Origin: an uncultured Eubacteriales bacterium | Lineage (GTDB): Bacteria; Bacillota; Clostridia; Lachnospirales; Lachnospiraceae | Direction of reading: 5' to 3' | Assembly (NCBI GenBank): GCA_900313765.1 | Contig: OMSN01000100.1 | Span: forward strand, 1-6,330 | Length of the DNA stretch: 6,330 nucleotides | Shown here: piece after piece, positions 6,044 to 6,330 of the stretch | Numbering within the stretch: the stretch's first letter is position 1 | Layout: each line of letters opens with the position of its first letter | Notes under the pieces: generated by a model | Told to the model about the DNA's origin: nothing | The model's database searches: none | The model's input: the letters and a program-made list of their open reading frames with translations, nothing else | Program-made: the position numbers and the translations under genes

Positions 6044-6049
6044 ATTATA
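6044..6049 (-). promoter_or_regulatory. pyk: pyk promoter -10 element
   Basis: A perfect TATAAT on the minus strand lies between the upstream terminator and pyk. At a 17-base spacing the -35 position is a poor TGAATA. An overlapping extended element TGATACAAT lies a few bases upstream (6050-6058). Transcription would begin near 6037, giving a leader of about 65 bases. Confidence 0.6.
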
Positions 6050-6090
6050 TCCATTGTATCATTCCTTATTCAGGCATGCCATGCTAACTG

Positions 6091-6137
6091 AAATAAAAAA
6101 GCGGATGAAAAGAGGTGACCGCCCCGTTCATCCGCTT
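6091..6137 (-). terminator. Rho-independent terminator of the gene upstream of pyk
   Basis: Read on the minus strand, an 11-bp perfect stem AAGCGGATGAA/TTCATCCGCTT (6127-6137 with 6099-6109) encloses a 17-base loop. It runs straight into TTTTTTATTTC. There is no T run on the plus-strand side, so it works for minus-strand transcription only. It separates the partial gene at the right edge from the pyk promoter. Confidence 0.88.
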
Positions 6138-6253
6138 CCGGATTATTCTGTTTGGTGGTTCATTGTGCTGACAGATCATCCTGATGCAGGATTCTGTCAA
6201 TCATTCAGGTCTTTCAGGACCTGCTGATTGTGTTGACTATTATGTTTGTTTTC
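6138..6253. other. Gap between the right-edge gene and its terminator; only a small hairpin seen
   Basis: Stops occur in all minus-strand frames, and I see no gene here. A 6-bp stem CAGGTC/GACCTG (6206-6211 with 6218-6223) encloses a 6-base loop. Its loop region contains CTTTCAGGAC, which recurs at 6310-6319. The distance of about 115 bases from stop codon to terminator is longer than usual. Confidence 0.3.
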
Positions 6254-6330
6254 TCAATCGCCTGAGCTATTGAAAAGTTCAGACAGTTCCTCAGCATGGT
6301 CCTGAAGAACTTTCAGGACATAGGTATCCC
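6254..6330 (-). CDS. 3' end of an unidentified gene (cut by window edge)
   Basis: One minus-strand frame stays open from the edge for 24 codons and ends with TGA. The peptide is amphipathic and looks like a C-terminal helix (VLKVLQDHAEELSELF), then a short polar tail NSSGD. The other two minus frames hit stops within 6 and 13 codons. The strong minus-strand terminator downstream means that some gene must end near here, which supports this reading. Too little is visible to name the product. Confidence 0.45.
   Translation of the reverse strand, partial: DTYVLKVLQDHAEELSELFNSSGD

Noticed and set aside
1..6330. Mobile elements, CRISPR arrays, tRNA or rRNA genes
   Set aside because: I saw no transposase or integrase reading frame, regular repeat-spacer structure, or RNA gene signature anywhere in the window.

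Overview
The window reads as an accessory-free chromosomal segment of a low-to-mid GC Gram-positive bacterium, most likely a member of the Clostridia (Lachnospiraceae-like). The reasons are strong GGAGG-type ribosome binding sites, a pyruvate kinase of the short clostridial type without an extra C-terminal domain, and a Ktr/Trk potassium system adjoining a KdpD-like sensor. The taxonomic call is inference from gene style only. Every gene I can support lies on the minus strand, so the window is best read from right to left.

Right end (6330 to about 6091): the last 24 codons of an unidentified gene, about 115 bases without a gene, then a strong rho-independent terminator. Next come a pyruvate kinase promoter with a perfect TATAAT and the pyruvate kinase gene (5971-4559). 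After 60 bp with no visible terminator follows an N-acylglucosamine 2-epimerase-family sugar isomerase resembling YihS (4498-3254). These two probably form one transcript. The kinase has the glutamate that marks potassium-dependent pyruvate kinases.

Middle (3253 to 3123): a 131-bp regulatory gap. It holds two pairs of TTAACA-like hexamers, each pair repeating every 11 bp (an OmpR/PhoB-family operator layout), and a -10-like element. It also holds a perfect 15-bp inverted repeat that covers the start codon of the next gene and places its Shine-Dalgarno sequence in the loop. This is the most striking structure in the window.

Left half (3122 to 1): a compact operon of a KtrB/TrkH potassium channel subunit, a KtrA/TrkA RCK regulatory subunit, an unrecognised 119-residue single-span membrane protein, and the start of a KdpD-like sensor kinase cut by the window edge. 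The kinase begins directly at the Usp domain and lacks the usual KdpD N-terminal nucleotide-binding region. The genes are 48 bp apart, 4 bp apart, and overlapping by 8 bp. The layout suggests a potassium uptake system that carries its own potassium- or turgor-sensing kinase. I infer that an OmpR-family partner encoded beyond the left edge acts on the hexamer boxes in front of the operon.
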